The notes under the pieces were generated by a model. It searched no databases, had not been told where the DNA came from, and saw nothing but the letters and a program-made list of their open reading frames with translations. Source: an uncultured Actinomycetes bacterium (lineage in GTDB: Bacteria; Actinomycetota; Thermoleophilia; Solirubrobacterales; 70-9). From it: a DNA stretch of 21,420 bases. Below are positions 20,738 to 21,420 of this stretch, piece by piece. A program made the position numbers and the translations under genes. The stretch is from contig CAMLHB010000024.1 of assembly GCA_946479725.1 (NCBI GenBank), forward strand, positions 1 to 21,420, written 5' to 3'. Each line of letters starts with the position of its first letter. The first letter of the stretch is position 1.

Positions 20738-21420
20738 ATGGCAACGGTCGACACGACGCAGCCGGTCGCGCGCCCGCCCCAGATGTCGGGCAACCCGGTC
20801 CGCCGGGTTGTCGGGGACTTCGTCGACGAGTGGCGGGGGAGGGGGAAGTTTCCGCCCGGCCACACCGACTTCAGCTGGGCGCGGACCCACCAAATCGCTC
20901 ACGACCCGCTGCCGCTGCTGCTCGGCGGCTACGAAGAGTTCGGTCCGATCTTCACCCTGCGGCTGCTGCATTCCAAGGTCGTCTTCATGCTCGGCCCGGA
21001 GGCCAACAACTACGTCACCGTCGCCCACCCGGAGAACTTCCACTGGCGGGAGTCGAGCTTCGGCGACCTGATCCCGCTGCTGGGCGACGGCCTGCTGACG
21101 ATCGACGACGACTATCACGACCGCGCCCGGGCGATCATGATGCCCGCCTTCCACCGCGAGCAGATCGTCGCCGCGACCGAGGCGATGACCGTCGAGGCCG
21201 ACCAGGCGATCGCGGCGCTGCCGGTGGGCGAGGTCGTCGACATATACGAGTGGATGCGGAACCTGGCAATGCGGATCGCGATGCGGGCGCTGCTCGGGCT
21301 CGACCCCGACGTGGCCGGCAAGGGCGCCGCCGCGGCCACGCACTTCGAGCGCGCCCTCGGCTACTACGGGATCGACTTCGGCCTGCGATTGCTGCGCGGA
21401 CCCGGCTCGCCCTGGCGCAA
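20738..21420 (+). CDS. Cytochrome P450, N-terminal part (runs off window)
   Basis: The frame from the ATG at 20738 stays open for 227 codons to the window edge. The protein is a soluble bacterial P450. After an N-terminal tail it has GGYEEFGPIFTLRLLHSKVVFMLGPEANNYV (beta-1 region, about 68-98) and then the C-helix segment GDGLLTIDDDYHDRARAIMMPAFH (about 120-143), where the Arg contacts the haem propionate. The family's Trp of WxxxR is replaced by His (HDRAR). The ExxR, oxygen-binding and haem-Cys motifs lie beyond the window. The tight operator/-10 arrangement suggests an inducible catabolic monooxygenase. Substrate unknown. Confidence 0.9.
   Translation, partial: MATVDTTQPVARPPQMSGNPVRRVVGDFVDEWRGRGKFPPGHTDFSWARTHQIAHDPLPLLLGGYEEFGPIFTLRLLHSKVVFMLGPEANNYVTVAHPENFHWRESSFGDLIPLLGDGLLTIDDDYHDRARAIMMPAFHREQIVAATEAMTVEADQAIAALPVGEVVDIYEWMRNLAMRIAMRALLGLDPDVAGKGAAAATHFERALGYYGIDFGLRLLRGPGSPWR

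Overview
The window is GC-rich bacterial chromosome (roughly 70% by eye) with tightly packed genes on both strands. Gene content and style point to a high-GC Gram-positive of the Actinomycetota. The class Thermoleophilia (Solirubrobacterales) is my best guess, inferred from protein style and not from any marker gene. I see no rRNA, tRNA, CRISPR array, insertion sequence or prophage gene. No gene-free stretch exceeds about 190 bases; the largest is the roughly 180 bp between the cold-shock gene and the secreted protease.

Layout. 1-1003 (minus): the start of a CoxE-like VWA protein and a MoxR/CoxD-type AAA ATPase, the usual chaperone pair. 1009-5335 (plus): a small membrane protein, a PPK2 polyphosphate kinase, a lipoprotein and two different CaCA-type cation exchangers in a row. 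5332-6617 (minus): a tightly coupled operon of a membrane-anchored repeat protein, a very acidic small protein and a Bcp peroxiredoxin. 6751-7971 (plus): acyl-CoA dehydrogenase with an operator-like palindrome and a strong terminator. 8111-9064 (plus): an AbiEi-like winged-helix protein fused to a nuclease-like domain, with codon use unlike its neighbours. 9015-11212 (minus): typA and a cold-shock protein with a textbook terminator. 11395-13653 (plus): a secreted subtilase/sedolisin-like protease. 13657-16504 (minus): a TVP38-family membrane protein and a recD2 helicase gene interrupted by one in-frame TAA. 16581-18065: a small Cys-rich protein, a secreted bactofilin-like membrane protein and a cupin. 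18142-19649 (plus): a TetR regulator, a possible 29-residue peptide, a 67-residue protein and a YdeI-family protein. 19719-21420 (plus): rlmN and the start of a cytochrome P450 that runs off the window.

The clearest whole-window pattern is in the promoters. Eight start codons sit exactly six bases after a TANNNT hexamer, and several more lie within 7-10 bases, mostly without a Shine-Dalgarno sequence. This is the geometry of leaderless transcripts. Internal operon genes instead use overlapping stop/start codons or good Shine-Dalgarno sequences. Two exported-protein genes also switch glutamate codon use strongly to GAA, whereas the cytoplasmic and membrane neighbours use GAG.

I found no convincing novel multi-gene defence or biosynthetic system. 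The best leads are the promoter architecture, the interrupted recD2, the GAA bias, a 45-nt hairpin before rlmN, the AbiEi-nuclease fusion and the repeat-protein/acidic-protein/Bcp operon.
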